From Pectobacterium carotovorum (GTDB taxonomy: Bacteria; Pseudomonadota; Gammaproteobacteria; Enterobacterales; Enterobacteriaceae), in the NCBI RefSeq assembly GCF_900129615.1, contig NZ_FQWI01000003.1:62001-126000 (forward strand): a stretch of 64,000 nt of DNA. Direction: 5' to 3'. The translations under genes were made by a program, and so were the position numbers. Of the stretch, positions 36,743-46,757 are shown one piece after another; within the stretch, counting starts at the first letter, position 1, and each line of letters begins with the position of its first letter. The notes under the pieces are model-generated. The model worked only from the letters and a program-made list of their open reading frames with translations, made no database searches and was not told where the DNA came from.

Positions 36743-38081
36743 TTCGATGCTCCATAGGTTTGAATGAACTGGGCGGCGTGGCGTGTGTGCTACGCAGCAA
36801 TAAGAACAGACCGGTGACGACGGAAACTGCGGTCAGCGAATAGAGCCCGCCCGTTGTGCTGCCGGTTTTTAATTCCAGATAGCCAAAGACGGTAGGCGCG
36901 ACGAAGCCCCCGAGGTTGCCGATGGAGTTGATCAGGGCGATCCCCGGTGCGACGATGGATGCAGGAAGGTTGCCCTGCGGCATGGGCCAGAAGAAAGTGG
37001 CGCTGACCTTTGAGCCAATGCAGGCGACGATCATGGCGAGGAAGCCGAACCACGGCGATCCGATCGTCGCCATAAACGTGCCGCAGGCGGCAATCAGCAT
37101 GGCGACGCCTAGCGCTTTAGGTAAATGCTGGCGATGTTTGTCGCTGAATTTGCTGACAAGGTTGATGGCGATAATGGCGCACAGCCAAGGGATGGCGGTA
37201 AGCAGCCCGATACCGAAACTGCTGAACCCCTGAATACGTTGGATAATCTGCGGGAGCCAGAACACCAGCGTGTAACCCGTCATGGTCATGGTAAAGAAGA
37301 TGGCGCAGTAGAACAGTGTTCTGCGGTCCGTCAGTAAGCGCAGTTTTCCGGTATTTTCCTGCTGTGCATCGCGCTCTATTTCTTCCTGCTGTAGCTGTTG
37401 CTCCAAAGCCTGCTTTTCTTCTGCGCTGAGCCAGCGGGCTTTATCTGGGCTGGAGACCAGTACGAAAGCCGCCAGAATCCCGACCAGAATCGACCCCGCG
37501 CCTTCTAAAAACATCACCCATTTCCAGCCTGCAATGCCGAGAAAATCATGCATCATCAGGATGGCTCCGGTAATCGGGCCGGAGAAGAGAAACGCCCCCG
37601 CGCTGGCACTGAGGATCAGCGCCGTTGCCCGGCCGCGCCAGGCGTTAGGCACCCAGAGCCGGAAGTAATAGAGCACTCCGGGGAAGAAACCCGCTTCGGC
37701 TACGCCGAGCAAAAAGCGCAAGACATAAAACTGGATCGGGCTGGTGACAAAGCCCGTCGCGACCACGACGGCTCCCCAGGTAATCATGATGCGAGTCAGC
37801 CACACTCGTGCCCCGAATTTCTTCATCATCAGGTTGCTGGGCACTTCAAACAGCGCATAGCCGATAAAGAAAAGCCCTGCGCCAAGACCAAATGCCGCCG
37901 CGCTGATGCCGGCATCGGTCTGGAGTTCTGCTTTTATAAATCCGATGTTTGATCTATCTATTTGATTAATAATCAACATAACGGCCAGCATCGGGATAAT
38001 ACGCTTGAAGAATTTGGCAATGGCCGAGGCGAGATGCGCCTCTCTGGTGTGGGCAGATGATACGGTTGTTGTCGTTGTCAT
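36735..38081 (-). CDS. MFS transporter, anion:cation symporter family (GudP-like)
   Basis: 448 residues, twelve membrane segments. The stretches IINQIDRSNIGFIKAEL, GAGLFFIGYALFEVPSNLMM and LLGVAEAGFFPGVLYYFRLW are hallmarks of the ACS family (GudP, GarP, DgoT, ExuT). It probably imports the sugar diacid used by the dehydratase encoded downstream. Confidence 0.88.
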   Translation of the reverse strand: MTTTTTVSSAHTREAHLASAIAKFFKRIIPMLAVMLIINQIDRSNIGFIKAELQTDAGISAAAFGLGAGLFFIGYALFEVPSNLMMKKFGARVWLTRIMITWGAVVVATGFVTSPIQFYVLRFLLGVAEAGFFPGVLYYFRLWVPNAWRGRATALILSASAGAFLFSGPITGAILMMHDFLGIAGWKWVMFLEGAGSILVGILAAFVLVSSPDKARWLSAEEKQALEQQLQQEEIERDAQQENTGKLRLLTDRRTLFYCAIFFTMTMTGYTLVFWLPQIIQRIQGFSSFGIGLLTAIPWLCAIIAINLVSKFSDKHRQHLPKALGVAMLIAACGTFMATIGSPWFGFLAMIVACIGSKVSATFFWPMPQGNLPASIVAPGIALINSIGNLGGFVAPTVFGYLELKTGSTTGGLYSLTAVSVVTGLFLLLRSTHATPPSSFKPMEHRNV

Positions 38082-38362
38082 TTTTACACCTTGCGTAGGT
38101 AGGTTACGAAAGTGTTATAGAAAATGAGTGAAAGGAATAACCATGTGCAGATGCCCAGCATGCGTTGGGCTACTCCACAGTGGCGGCGAAAATGAAGGCG
38201 GCCAGCGCAATTAGGAAAAAGTGAGGAAATATCACGTCTGCGACGGCGATCACAGCCTGACGGGGGATAAATATCAGGCATTGACGCTTTTTATTCGTTT
38301 GCTAAGGTAATGGAAAAAACACGCCACTCACTCATCATCATTACCCGTCAGGAAGACAGAGA

Positions 38363-39112
38363 ATGATCTCAACGCAATACATCAGCCGAATCGCGCTGGT
38401 TCACGAAAAGGTGGATTCATTCGAGGCCTATCCGTTTTCTATTCCGTCGATTCGCTCGCTGGATAAGCTGGAACTGCACCCGAAAGTCACTTTTTTTATC
38501 GGCGAAAATGGCGCGGGAAAATCCACTCTGTTAGAAGCCATTGCCGTTTCGATGGGGTTCAACCCGGAAGGCGGTACCCGAAATTTCAATTTCGGCACCC
38601 GTACGTCGCATTCCAGACTGTCGGGTTTCTTGCGGGTGGCGAAAGGCATCAAGAAACCTAAAAACGGTTTCTTCTTACGTGCTGAAAGCTTTTTCAATGT
38701 TGCGACGGAAATTGAGCGTCTGGATAGCGAACCGGGTTTTGATCCGCCGGTGATTAACTCCTATGGCGGGCATTCGCTGCATGAACAATCCCACGGTGAA
38801 TCTTTCATGGCGCTGTTGCTCAATCGGTTTGGTAAAGAGGGCATTTATCTGCTCGACGAACCGGAAGCCGCGCTGTCACCCAGCAGGCAATTAACTGCGA
38901 TCGCCCGCATGCACGACCTCATCCGTGAAGGATCGCAGTTTGTTATCGCGACCCACTCTCCGATTCTGATGGCGTATCCCGATGCCACGATCTTTCAGTT
39001 CGGTGAAGACGGAATACAGCAGGTCGCGTATGAGGACACGGAACATTACCAGATCACGCGTGCTTTCCTGAATAACCCTGAGCGCATGCTACGTGAGCTG
39101 ATGGCAGACTAG
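38363..39112 (+). CDS. AAA family ATPase, RecF/SMC-like
   Basis: 249 residues. Walker A GENGAGKST at 47-55; ABC-type signature region HGESFMALLL near 150; Walker B GIYLLDEPEAALSP near 175; switch histidine in VIATHSP. It has no coiled-coil or nuclease domain and no partner gene, so its role is open (DNA repair, defence remnants and RNA-related relatives exist). Divergent from the MFS gene across a 280-base gap with no visible genes. Confidence 0.85.
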   Translation: MISTQYISRIALVHEKVDSFEAYPFSIPSIRSLDKLELHPKVTFFIGENGAGKSTLLEAIAVSMGFNPEGGTRNFNFGTRTSHSRLSGFLRVAKGIKKPKNGFFLRAESFFNVATEIERLDSEPGFDPPVINSYGGHSLHEQSHGESFMALLLNRFGKEGIYLLDEPEAALSPSRQLTAIARMHDLIREGSQFVIATHSPILMAYPDATIFQFGEDGIQQVAYEDTEHYQITRAFLNNPERMLRELMAD

Positions 39113-39124
39113 GGATTAACATCG

Positions 39125-39694
39125 CTATAAATAGCTCAACGTAAAATTCGCCGTTGCCATGAAATCGCCGGATTGAATCAGATCGTCGCGTATCTTTTCG
39201 ATGCGGGCGGAAAAGGGAATGGTGTTGTCTCCGCTTTGCAGCACAATGCTGTCCGTGCTGCTGTTGATGCCGACCAGTTTGTTAGCATGATAAATGCCAA
39301 CCGCGATGCCTTTGGCACCGGATGGCGTATCCAGCGCCAGCCGCTTGGGCAAGAGCGGTTCTTCTTTGCCTGAAAAACGGATAGTGACGTTTTGGTAGGT
39401 ATCCAGATTGCAGTCCGTGAGGTTAATCGTGAAGTCATGCCAGTCACCGTAGCGATTGGCTTTTAAATAGCGGTTAGAGACTTCACTCATGTCCACCACA
39501 ATCGCCTTGCTCTCCGTACTCACATTACAGGCGGCGTTGACGACTAAAACGCGGAAGGTCACTTCGCGATCGTCCAGCGTTGTCATCTGCTGCGCGAAGG
39601 ATGCACCTGAATGCAGCGCGATGAGGCCAACTGTGAAGACGAGTAAGGGGCCGCGCGACCTGATTTTCGCTACCGTATTGCTGTGTTTTATCAT
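39125..39694 (-). CDS. Fimbrial minor subunit
   Basis: 189 residues. Signal peptide ends SFAQQ near residue 36. The pilin pattern follows: FRVLVVNAACNVSTESKAIV (first cysteine), LTDCNLDTYQNVTIRFSG (second cysteine), and the final beta strand GDFMATANFTLSYL that donates to the neighbouring subunit. Last gene of the fimbrial operon; 28 bases past the adhesin gene. Confidence 0.88.
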   Translation of the reverse strand: MIKHSNTVAKIRSRGPLLVFTVGLIALHSGASFAQQMTTLDDREVTFRVLVVNAACNVSTESKAIVVDMSEVSNRYLKANRYGDWHDFTINLTDCNLDTYQNVTIRFSGKEEPLLPKRLALDTPSGAKGIAVGIYHANKLVGINSSTDSIVLQSGDNTIPFSARIEKIRDDLIQSGDFMATANFTLSYL

Positions 39695-39721
39695 CGTTGC
39701 GATCTCGCGTAGGAAGACGGA

Positions 39722-40756
39722 TTAATGATAATTAAACCGTAGGATAATATTTTTCTCGGTATCGCCTATCACTGCGGGGCCGGAGGCGTAGAGCCGAGCC
39801 GTATAGCGCCGTTCAACCTGACCGCTCGATGCCGTCAGGCCGTCAACCAGACCGATGAACTGGTTAAACGGCACGTTATTGCCGCTGCGCGTATCTTCGA
39901 TCTTCAGCGTCGCGCCATTTCCCATGTTCATGCCGTCTACCCCGACGAGTGAATGTCCCCGTGAAGAGGCATCAAAGTTGATGTCCAGATCGAATCCCTT
40001 GCCGCAGTCTTCTCCACCGTCAGTCGATACGTTGATGTGGAATTCCGTTTGCGCCAGTGCGTTGGCCTCCGTACCCGACCACGCTCGGACCGTACCAAAA
40101 TCGACATAGCTATCGGGCGAGACGTTGATCTTCGCGGCGCACTGCATAATGTCGATGCCGTGTAGCCCTGACAGAGTTAAACCATAGTTGCTGTCAGGTT
40201 TGTTATTGATGCCCCCTTCTCCGTCGATTTGGAAGACGCGTAACGAATCCACGCCTGTCGTGGCGTCGGTGATATTTCCCGTTTTTTCGAGATAGAGCTG
40301 CACCGTGACATTCAGCATGGTCGGGTTGGCGGGCGGCGTTGAACCTCTGGGGCCCGGTGCGATCCATTTTCCCGTAGATACGCGGGATGCGGTAGTGCCG
40401 CCATTGGTAATCACACCGAGGTCCTGGCCGTTATAGATGATGCCAATGCCAACGCCCTGACTGATGACCCTGCCTTCGGGGTTGGGATAGAAATAGGACA
40501 TCTCACCCTGCGGGCGCACGGATTTATACGCCCAGCAGGCCAGATTGCGGGTATAGGGTTTTGACGTCCACAGACGGCTGCCGATAGGCAAGGTCGCGGG
40601 GATCTTTAGCGTACCGATATCCTCATAGTCGTTTACTGGGCCAGTCACTGTGCCCAGTCGGCATTCCAGCGCGCTGGCGTTAAACGCCGTTAAGCTGAAC
40701 AAGAGCGATGCGCAGAGGGCGACAGTGCGATGTTGACGAGCAGCTAACCAAGACAT
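39722..40756 (-). CDS. Fimbrial tip adhesin
   Basis: 344 residues: a signal peptide ending NASA, then a roughly 180-residue N-terminal domain with few pilin features (CRLGTVTGPVNDYEDIGTLK) and a C-terminal pilin-like domain from about 200 (CAAKINVSPDSYVDFGTVRA, to the end ILRFNYH). Two-domain architecture indicates the receptor-binding tip protein; the receptor is unknown. Confidence 0.85.
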   Translation of the reverse strand: MSWLAARQHRTVALCASLLFSLTAFNASALECRLGTVTGPVNDYEDIGTLKIPATLPIGSRLWTSKPYTRNLACWAYKSVRPQGEMSYFYPNPEGRVISQGVGIGIIYNGQDLGVITNGGTTASRVSTGKWIAPGPRGSTPPANPTMLNVTVQLYLEKTGNITDATTGVDSLRVFQIDGEGGINNKPDSNYGLTLSGLHGIDIMQCAAKINVSPDSYVDFGTVRAWSGTEANALAQTEFHINVSTDGGEDCGKGFDLDINFDASSRGHSLVGVDGMNMGNGATLKIEDTRSGNNVPFNQFIGLVDGLTASSGQVERRYTARLYASGPAVIGDTEKNIILRFNYH

Positions 40757-40773
40757 GGCGGGTTCCCTGTAGC

Positions 40774-41523
40774 TTATTTACGGATGACGGGCTGGCACTG
40801 GTTTTGTGCGCAGGTAAAAGGCAACTCCAGATGGCCGCCGTAGTCGTTGACGTAATACAGATAGAAGCGTTCGACCGCGCCGTCATTCACCTCAACCGAC
40901 AGCGTTGAGCGTGGCGCGACCATAAAGGCTTTGCCCTTCAGCAGGCTGGTGGGGGTGGTGCGTGTCGTTTTGGGCTGTTTCAGGATGCCGCTGACCGTGA
41001 TGTAGTACGGCGTGGGGTTTTCGACCTGAAAGGTGTTTCCCGTTTTTCGGACAATCAGTTTTTCCTGCCAGATTTCGTCTTTGGCTGGCTTTACGCCACG
41101 GGGGCGGAAGAACACCTTAATTTCAGACTGAATGGCGATCTGTAATACGTTAGGTTTGTCCGTCTTGGGGGGAATTTCCCGGACGTTAAGGTAAAACAGC
41201 GATTCGCGGTCGGTTGGCAATTGGCTGATTTGTTCGGTCTTGACCAAGCGGATCAGGCTATATCCTTTTGCTTCGATGCGCTGTAACGGTGGCAGCACCA
41301 TCAGCGGTGTTGTCACTTTATTATGCTGGTCGTCCGTCAGCCAGGACTGCGCCAGAAACGGATTCTCTGCGTTTTGATTCATCAACATGACCGTCGCGGA
41401 TTGCTCCTCATCGTTAAAAATAACGCGGGTGCGATCGAGGCTCAGGGCGCTATAGGCTGAGGGCATCAAAAACAGGCAGCCGATGAGGAACCCTGCTGCG
41501 CGTTGATAAACGGTGTGCTTCAT
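40774..41523 (-). CDS. Periplasmic fimbrial chaperone
   Basis: 249 residues from ATG 41523 (GGAGAG upstream). Signal peptide ends SAYSA; PapD-like Ig domains with LSLDRTRVIFNDEEQSATVM, the G-strand and the conserved LFYLNVREIPPK. It stabilises subunits by donor-strand complementation until they reach the usher. Genes on both sides are within 40 bases. Confidence 0.93.
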   Translation of the reverse strand: MKHTVYQRAAGFLIGCLFLMPSAYSALSLDRTRVIFNDEEQSATVMLMNQNAENPFLAQSWLTDDQHNKVTTPLMVLPPLQRIEAKGYSLIRLVKTEQISQLPTDRESLFYLNVREIPPKTDKPNVLQIAIQSEIKVFFRPRGVKPAKDEIWQEKLIVRKTGNTFQVENPTPYYITVSGILKQPKTTRTTPTSLLKGKAFMVAPRSTLSVEVNDGAVERFYLYYVNDYGGHLELPFTCAQNQCQPVIRK

Positions 41524-41560
41524 AACGTACTCTCCAGATTTTTCTATTGCTTTTCGCCGC

Positions 41561-44155
41561 TTATTTACAGGGAAGCAGCAGTGCATCAAGGTGATTTAAG
41601 GTCGGGGGCAGGGTGATGACACACTGTGTTCTCCCCTCCCAGATGACGGACAGCGTTTCGTCAGGCGATACGCCGGTGATGTAGGCCTGCCCGCCGTTGG
41701 TGATCATGGCGATATCGCGACCTTTCTTGTTTTTGATCTGAGCGGCGAACGGGGGATTTTTGCCATCAGCCAGTGCAACGTTCGCCATGATTTTTGCCCC
41801 GCTTACCACGTCGAATTTGCGGTAGCCGATTGCGCCTTCTGTCAGCGTGCCCTGAACGACCGTTGTCACTGCTTCAATGTCTGACGGTAATTTCTGTACA
41901 TCAATACGGGTCGACACATCGTAGTAGCTGCTGGTGCCAGCAATCACGGCAAGACCATAGCGGTTAGTCTCGACCTGGCTGCCAGAAAACGGCACGCCTG
42001 CTTGCTCCGTGTCGACCATGATACGGGTGCCGCCCTGATTGCCTTTCGGGTGTGCTGCGACGCCGTGGCGGGTTGCGGTAATCCCGCCGCGCAGTGAGCC
42101 GTTCAGGTAGGTGTAGCGATCCTGCTGCCAGGCGACGCCTACGGTGGCATCTGTCATGGGCGCCAGATGGGTATAGTTGCCGCTCAGGTAAGTCTTCTCT
42201 TTGCTGTCGTGCCGGGTGCTCAGGTTCCAGGTCCGACGCGGATCGGCGTTATTGGAGTAGGTCAGCGCTTGATTGCTGCCGTCGTTGTAGCGCCCCATGC
42301 TGTAGCTCAGGCGATCCTTCTCTCCGAGTGGAATAGAAAAGCTCAGGTACAGGCTGTCATCGGTACGGCGGTTGAATTCGGTGCGGTAGGCCGATAAATT
42401 CGCGGCAATACCTTTAAATGCACCGATATCAAGGTACTTGTTGAGTGAAATCCCGTAGCGATCCTGTTGCGTTTCATTCCAGTAGGTTTGGCGCGTATAC
42501 GTGACGTAGGTCGATAGCCCACTCAGCACGGAGGATGATTCCTGCGTCGCGAAGTTTTTTGACAGCGTAATGGTGTAGCGCTCTTTTTCATTGCGATAGC
42601 GGCTATCAAGGTCCAGCGCATAGAGATACTGCGCCATGCTCATGTAGGTCTTCTCTGAAAAGCGGTAACCCGCAAAACTGATCTGGCTATCGATCGAGTT
42701 GAAGTATTTAGACCAGTTGAGCGAAAAAGCATGCCCCATTTGCGACGAGTACGGTGCTGGTAGCGTGGCGCGTGACTGCGTGACGTCAGCGGACAGCGCG
42801 CCCAGCAGGTAGAGGTTTTTCCCGATGCCCGCAGACCAGGACTGATAGCCATCGGATAAAATAGTGCCGCCGTACACCGACCACGCATTGGATAATCCCC
42901 ATGAGGCTTCGGCGGCAGAAAAGGCCGGGCCTTGCAGACGATGGTTGGTATTCGAGGGCTTACCAGCGGCGAGTTTGTACTGCACGTGTCCCGGTCGAGT
43001 CAGGTAAGGCAGGTTGGCCGATTCGGTCTGGAATGTTGTTACCGTACCGTCTTCTTCCGTCACGCGGACATCCAGCGTCCCGCTGACGCCGTTTTTCATA
43101 TCCTGAATGGCAAAGGGGCCGGCAGGCACGGTGGTTTCATAAATCAGCCTGCCATTTTGCGTGACGGTCACCGTCGCGTTTGATTTGGCGACGCCGCGAA
43201 TTTCGGGCGCGTAGCCACGCAGCGAAGGGGGAAGCATGTTCTCGTTATTGGCTAATGAGATGCCGGTAAAGCGATAGCTATCAAACAGGTTGCTGCTGAA
43301 ATACATTTCCCCCAGTTTGAGATCGGCTGAAAGCGTTGGCAGCGGACGATAGGCGTAAAACTGATCCCACGAGAAACGATCGCGATTCGAGTTGCGCGAT
43401 TTTTGCAGAAAATAGCGGTAATCGGCACGGTAACGCCAGGCACCCTGATTGAATCCGGCCGTGCCGTAGCTGCTGAGATAGTGTGATGTGCCTTTGCCGT
43501 TGGTATCACGGCGTACGTTCCCGACGAGGTTGTAGTCCAGTAGCGCACCGCCGATACCATGATCCCATTGCTCGGGCGGAATCCAGTTGCGATCGCTATA
43601 CATCAGCCATGCTTGAGGAATCGTAATATTCAGCGCTCCCATGCCTATCTGGTTAGAGATTTTAACGCCAGCAATGGGGGTCAGATCGACGCACGCGCCG
43701 TTATTCCATAATTCGATTTTGTCGCGTGCTTCTTTTTTTAGCGCCAGTTTATCGACGAGTTCAGGCGGAAGGCAGGCCGTTGGGCGGGAGCGATTATTGC
43801 CTTCCGGCAGATAGTTAACGATCAACTGCTGTATTTCACGCGAGTTCACCTTTAGGGATAAAAGATAAGCGCCGGGTGTGACGTATTCGGGATCGGAAAA
43901 ATGGCTAAGATCAATGTCACTACGATCGTCGACATCCAGTACGTTAACGTTAAATTCCGTTGCACTGAGCGATGTCGTATTCAAAGAAAAAATAAAAATA
44001 CCGCCGCGAAATAACGCAGGTTTTATTTTTTCTTTGAACGTAATATTCTTCATTGCCATAGGAATAGATACTTGAATAGATGCCGCATTGTGGTTATTCA
44101 TGCATATCAATCGATATGGGGAATAATGTAGGTATAGGGGAGGAGGCCTCCCCAT
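41561..44155 (-). CDS. Outer-membrane fimbrial usher
   Basis: About 864 residues; the start is uncertain (ATG 44155, 44101 or 44059, none with a good ribosome binding site). FimD/PapC family: N-terminal FNVNVLDVDDRSDIDLSHFS, barrel signatures such as FAIQDMKNGVSGTLDVRVTE-like sequence, a plug, and a C-terminal domain with LPTL-cysteine ending LLLPCK. It exports and orders the subunits. Located between pilin and chaperone genes as usual. Confidence 0.93.
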   Translation of the reverse strand: MGRPPPLYLHYSPYRLICMNNHNAASIQVSIPMAMKNITFKEKIKPALFRGGIFIFSLNTTSLSATEFNVNVLDVDDRSDIDLSHFSDPEYVTPGAYLLSLKVNSREIQQLIVNYLPEGNNRSRPTACLPPELVDKLALKKEARDKIELWNNGACVDLTPIAGVKISNQIGMGALNITIPQAWLMYSDRNWIPPEQWDHGIGGALLDYNLVGNVRRDTNGKGTSHYLSSYGTAGFNQGAWRYRADYRYFLQKSRNSNRDRFSWDQFYAYRPLPTLSADLKLGEMYFSSNLFDSYRFTGISLANNENMLPPSLRGYAPEIRGVAKSNATVTVTQNGRLIYETTVPAGPFAIQDMKNGVSGTLDVRVTEEDGTVTTFQTESANLPYLTRPGHVQYKLAAGKPSNTNHRLQGPAFSAAEASWGLSNAWSVYGGTILSDGYQSWSAGIGKNLYLLGALSADVTQSRATLPAPYSSQMGHAFSLNWSKYFNSIDSQISFAGYRFSEKTYMSMAQYLYALDLDSRYRNEKERYTITLSKNFATQESSSVLSGLSTYVTYTRQTYWNETQQDRYGISLNKYLDIGAFKGIAANLSAYRTEFNRRTDDSLYLSFSIPLGEKDRLSYSMGRYNDGSNQALTYSNNADPRRTWNLSTRHDSKEKTYLSGNYTHLAPMTDATVGVAWQQDRYTYLNGSLRGGITATRHGVAAHPKGNQGGTRIMVDTEQAGVPFSGSQVETNRYGLAVIAGTSSYYDVSTRIDVQKLPSDIEAVTTVVQGTLTEGAIGYRKFDVVSGAKIMANVALADGKNPPFAAQIKNKKGRDIAMITNGGQAYITGVSPDETLSVIWEGRTQCVITLPPTLNHLDALLLPCK

Positions 44156-44208
44156 TTGATTGCCTATACCCTGTTGTTAGCGCAACGAATGGTTAGCGCA
44201 ACGGAATT

Positions 44209-44757
44209 TTATTGATAGGACACAACAAAATTAGCCGTGCTGGCGAAGGAACCTGTCGTGATTACTGGCGATTCCCCTTCCTGTGGCGTTGGGAGTTTTG
44301 CGACATAAGATGTGAAGGAGAAAATATTATCTCCATTTGCCAGCGGTGTAGCGGGAACGGCTGGCGTGATTCCGTCGAATTTAATTTTTTCACCGACTCG
44401 CTCTACGGCAATCCCTGCACCGGTTGCACTGCCGTTTAATGCCAGCAGTTGATTATTGGTACCCGATGCTACGCCGCCGGAGAAAACAATTTTGGCGCTG
44501 GTTGCCGTATCCAGGCTGCAATCTTTTAATGTGATATCAAACGGCTTAATTTCTGAGGTGCCACCGTTTTCCAGCACGGTTTTGCTGATTTCGCCAAACT
44601 CGATCGTTTGATGCAGATCGTCCTGAGATACTGAGCAAGGCGTATCAATAATTTTTCCCTTAAATGTCACCGAGCCATTATGTGAATCTGCGGCATGTGC
44701 GCCGACAGAAAAAATGACGGAGATAAGGGATGCCAGGGTGATTTTTGATAATTTCAT
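44209..44757 (-). CDS. Major fimbrial pilin
   Basis: 182 residues from ATG 44757 (AGAGAG upstream); a 51-residue upstream extension in frame is not plausible. Signal peptide ends GAHAAD; mature protein: SVTFKGKIIDTPCSVS (first cysteine), LKDCSLDTATSAKIVFSGG (second), end FASTANFVVSYQ. First gene of the operon and so the most abundant product. Confidence 0.92.
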   Translation of the reverse strand: MKLSKITLASLISVIFSVGAHAADSHNGSVTFKGKIIDTPCSVSQDDLHQTIEFGEISKTVLENGGTSEIKPFDITLKDCSLDTATSAKIVFSGGVASGTNNQLLALNGSATGAGIAVERVGEKIKFDGITPAVPATPLANGDNIFSFTSYVAKLPTPQEGESPVITTGSFASTANFVVSYQ

Positions 44758-45467
44758 ATTGTGCTCTCTCTGTGGGTTACTTTGTTTAAAAGTGAATGTT
44801 GAAACGTGAACGCTACTCTCATGACTGCTCAGCGCATTCATGCATAATGAGTAATGCCTTCTCTTTTGTAATGTCTCTGTTGATTGACTAGCAGTTTGCC
44901 GGTTTTTCACGTGGTGAATATATTTACCCGCTTGCTCAGTCGATTACTCTGGAACGAGGTGAATGGTAATGGTGAGTGGTTTTGTGGTCAAATATATTGC
45001 TTTAAATATATTTATTTAGTTTTTATTTTTTAAATTTATATTTATTTAGGTTTTTATTCTGTTTTTGGGTTTTGATGTTCTAATGAGACATAATGGGCTA
45101 TAAATATAATTGTCGAGATAATTTATTTTAATTCAATGTCTTATTTGTTATTTGCTATCGTCTAGGGTGAGATGTGAGTAAATATTCACTGCTTTATAAA
45201 AATAATGAAATGTCTTTTTATTTATATAGAGGTTAAATAAAAGGTAAATAATCTTTGACAATAAATAGGTAAGTTTTTATCCTTGCCTGAGATAGAGCCT
45301 GTGATATTGCATATATAATTTATTTTGTTTTTATAGATAACGTATTTTTTGTCATGGGATAGTGAATTTAAGACTATTCCATATATTTTATCATCATAAG
45401 TGATGTATCTATCAGGCTGATTATAACAAATGAATAGCGCTTCTTAATCTTGATGGAGAAAGTACGT
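44758..45467. promoter_or_regulatory. AT-rich regulatory region of the fimbrial operon and MarT/FidL pair
   Basis: About 700 bases without genes between divergent units. The stretch 44980-45440 is extremely AT-rich with many runs of T and A, the kind of DNA silenced by H-NS. The promoters of the fimbrial operon and of the membrane-bound regulator both lie here. I see no clear individual operators. Confidence 0.6.
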
Positions 45468-46241
45468 ATGGTTTATTTGATTAATGATTTAATCATTTTT
45501 AATGAGGGAGACGGAACACTTGCATGGATAGAACGTGAAAACGAAGCCATCTCTTTGAGCCTTCCTATTTCTCGATTGCTCTGTTTGTTCATTGAGAATC
45601 CAGGGGTAACGCTAAGCCGTGAGTTTTTGTTAAAAGAGGCTCTGGAAAAGCACGCACTTTGCCCTTCTCTTAATAATCTAAACAACTATTTATCTCTGCT
45701 AAGGAAGGTATTACGCGAATTCGACCTTGCGGATTCGATAGTGACCATTCCCAAACTAGGTATTATTTTTAACGCGGAAAGCATTGTTTCCTATCCAACA
45801 GTGGATGGGGGACAGGAAGAGAAAGAAGCGCTAAATCAGGGCGGCGAGAAGAACGTTGAAGAAGAGGTTTACGAAGAAAAAAAGCCGTTTTCTATAAAAC
45901 ACCGCGCCATATCTGAGCCAGTAAAAAAACAGCAATACATCAAGTACCTTCTCATCTGGGCTGCGGTAGTGGGGGTTTTCCTGCTCGCGCTGGGGAGCTC
46001 AAATCGTTTCCCGCATCGACACCTTGTTGACGTTAAGATGAGCGGGAAATGCGATCTTTTCTATTTATATGATAGCGTTGGCTATCCCCTCCCGACCGAC
46101 TATGAAAGCCTGTGTTCAGATAACACATTGTTCTTCCTGTCGAAAAAAATTGTTATATCTGGAATGCTGGATAAGAAAAGCGAAATCGTTATTTCCTGCA
46201 AGAAGGATGGGAAGGGATGTGTAACTTATGTTAATAATTAA
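45468..46241 (+). CDS. Membrane-anchored winged-helix regulator (CadC/MarT-like)
   Basis: 257 residues from ATG 45468, with GGAG upstream. Residues 1-100: OmpR-type winged helix (SLPISRLLCLFIENPGVTLS, NNLNNYLSLLRKVLREF, SIVTIPKLGIIF). An acidic linker (residues about 110-140, rich in Glu) leads to one membrane segment (YLLIWAAVVGVFLLALG, about 160-180) and a short periplasmic domain with three cysteines. Architecture is that of CadC, ToxR and MarT. The downstream FidL-like gene overlaps its end by 14 bases. Confidence 0.82.
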   Translation: MVYLINDLIIFNEGDGTLAWIERENEAISLSLPISRLLCLFIENPGVTLSREFLLKEALEKHALCPSLNNLNNYLSLLRKVLREFDLADSIVTIPKLGIIFNAESIVSYPTVDGGQEEKEALNQGGEKNVEEEVYEEKKPFSIKHRAISEPVKKQQYIKYLLIWAAVVGVFLLALGSSNRFPHRHLVDVKMSGKCDLFYLYDSVGYPLPTDYESLCSDNTLFFLSKKIVISGMLDKKSEIVISCKKDGKGCVTYVNN

Positions 46242-46698
46242 AGTCAGGAAGAAAATTTTTTTCACTATATTGGTGCTTTTTATTTCATTTACGCTGGGAA
46301 CCGTTTTTTATTTAAAAAGCAATTTATACAGCAAGCCGCTGGTCTGTCAGGCTGAGGTAAAGCGCTACGTAGAAGATCAACAAATCAGAAAGGAATATGA
46401 CGTCTATTTTTATCTCAATAAACAAAACAGGGCGCTAGTGTTGGTCAACGGTTTTTACATCGGTGAAGACGGCGTACCCCTAACGATTCGGCGCACGTTC
46501 AGCTTTGATTCAGTGTGGGAAGGGAACCGTCTGGTGGTGAACAATATCGTGATGAATAAGAACATCAATGATAACGCACCCGATGAGGCGATCCCCATCC
46601 TGGCTGAAAATGATGTCATCCAGTTCGAAATGTTGACGAAGCATGCTTATCTGATTAGTACCGTCCAATCAAAAATGGCCTGTAATATCCGCGATTAA
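46228..46698 (+). CDS. FidL-like inner-membrane protein
   Basis: 156 residues. A single N-terminal membrane helix (FFTILVLFISFTLGTVFYL) then a periplasmic domain with LNKQNRALVLVNGFYIGEDG, RRTFSF and a late DVIQFEMLTKHAYLIST. The order MarT-like regulator then FidL-like protein matches Salmonella SPI-3 marT-fidL. The likely role is modulating the regulator from the periplasmic side. Confidence 0.8.
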   Translation: MLIIKVRKKIFFTILVLFISFTLGTVFYLKSNLYSKPLVCQAEVKRYVEDQQIRKEYDVYFYLNKQNRALVLVNGFYIGEDGVPLTIRRTFSFDSVWEGNRLVVNNIVMNKNINDNAPDEAIPILAENDVIQFEMLTKHAYLISTVQSKMACNIRD

Positions 46699-46757
46699 TG
46701 CGTGTTGGAACGGCGTGTACACATTAATCGCAATTCTGGGCGTGCTGCTCATGCGTT

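Noticed and set aside
41561..44155. Treating the usher gene as broken at its 5' end
   Set aside because: The start is hard to place because no candidate ATG has a good ribosome binding site, but the coding frame is continuous and of normal length.
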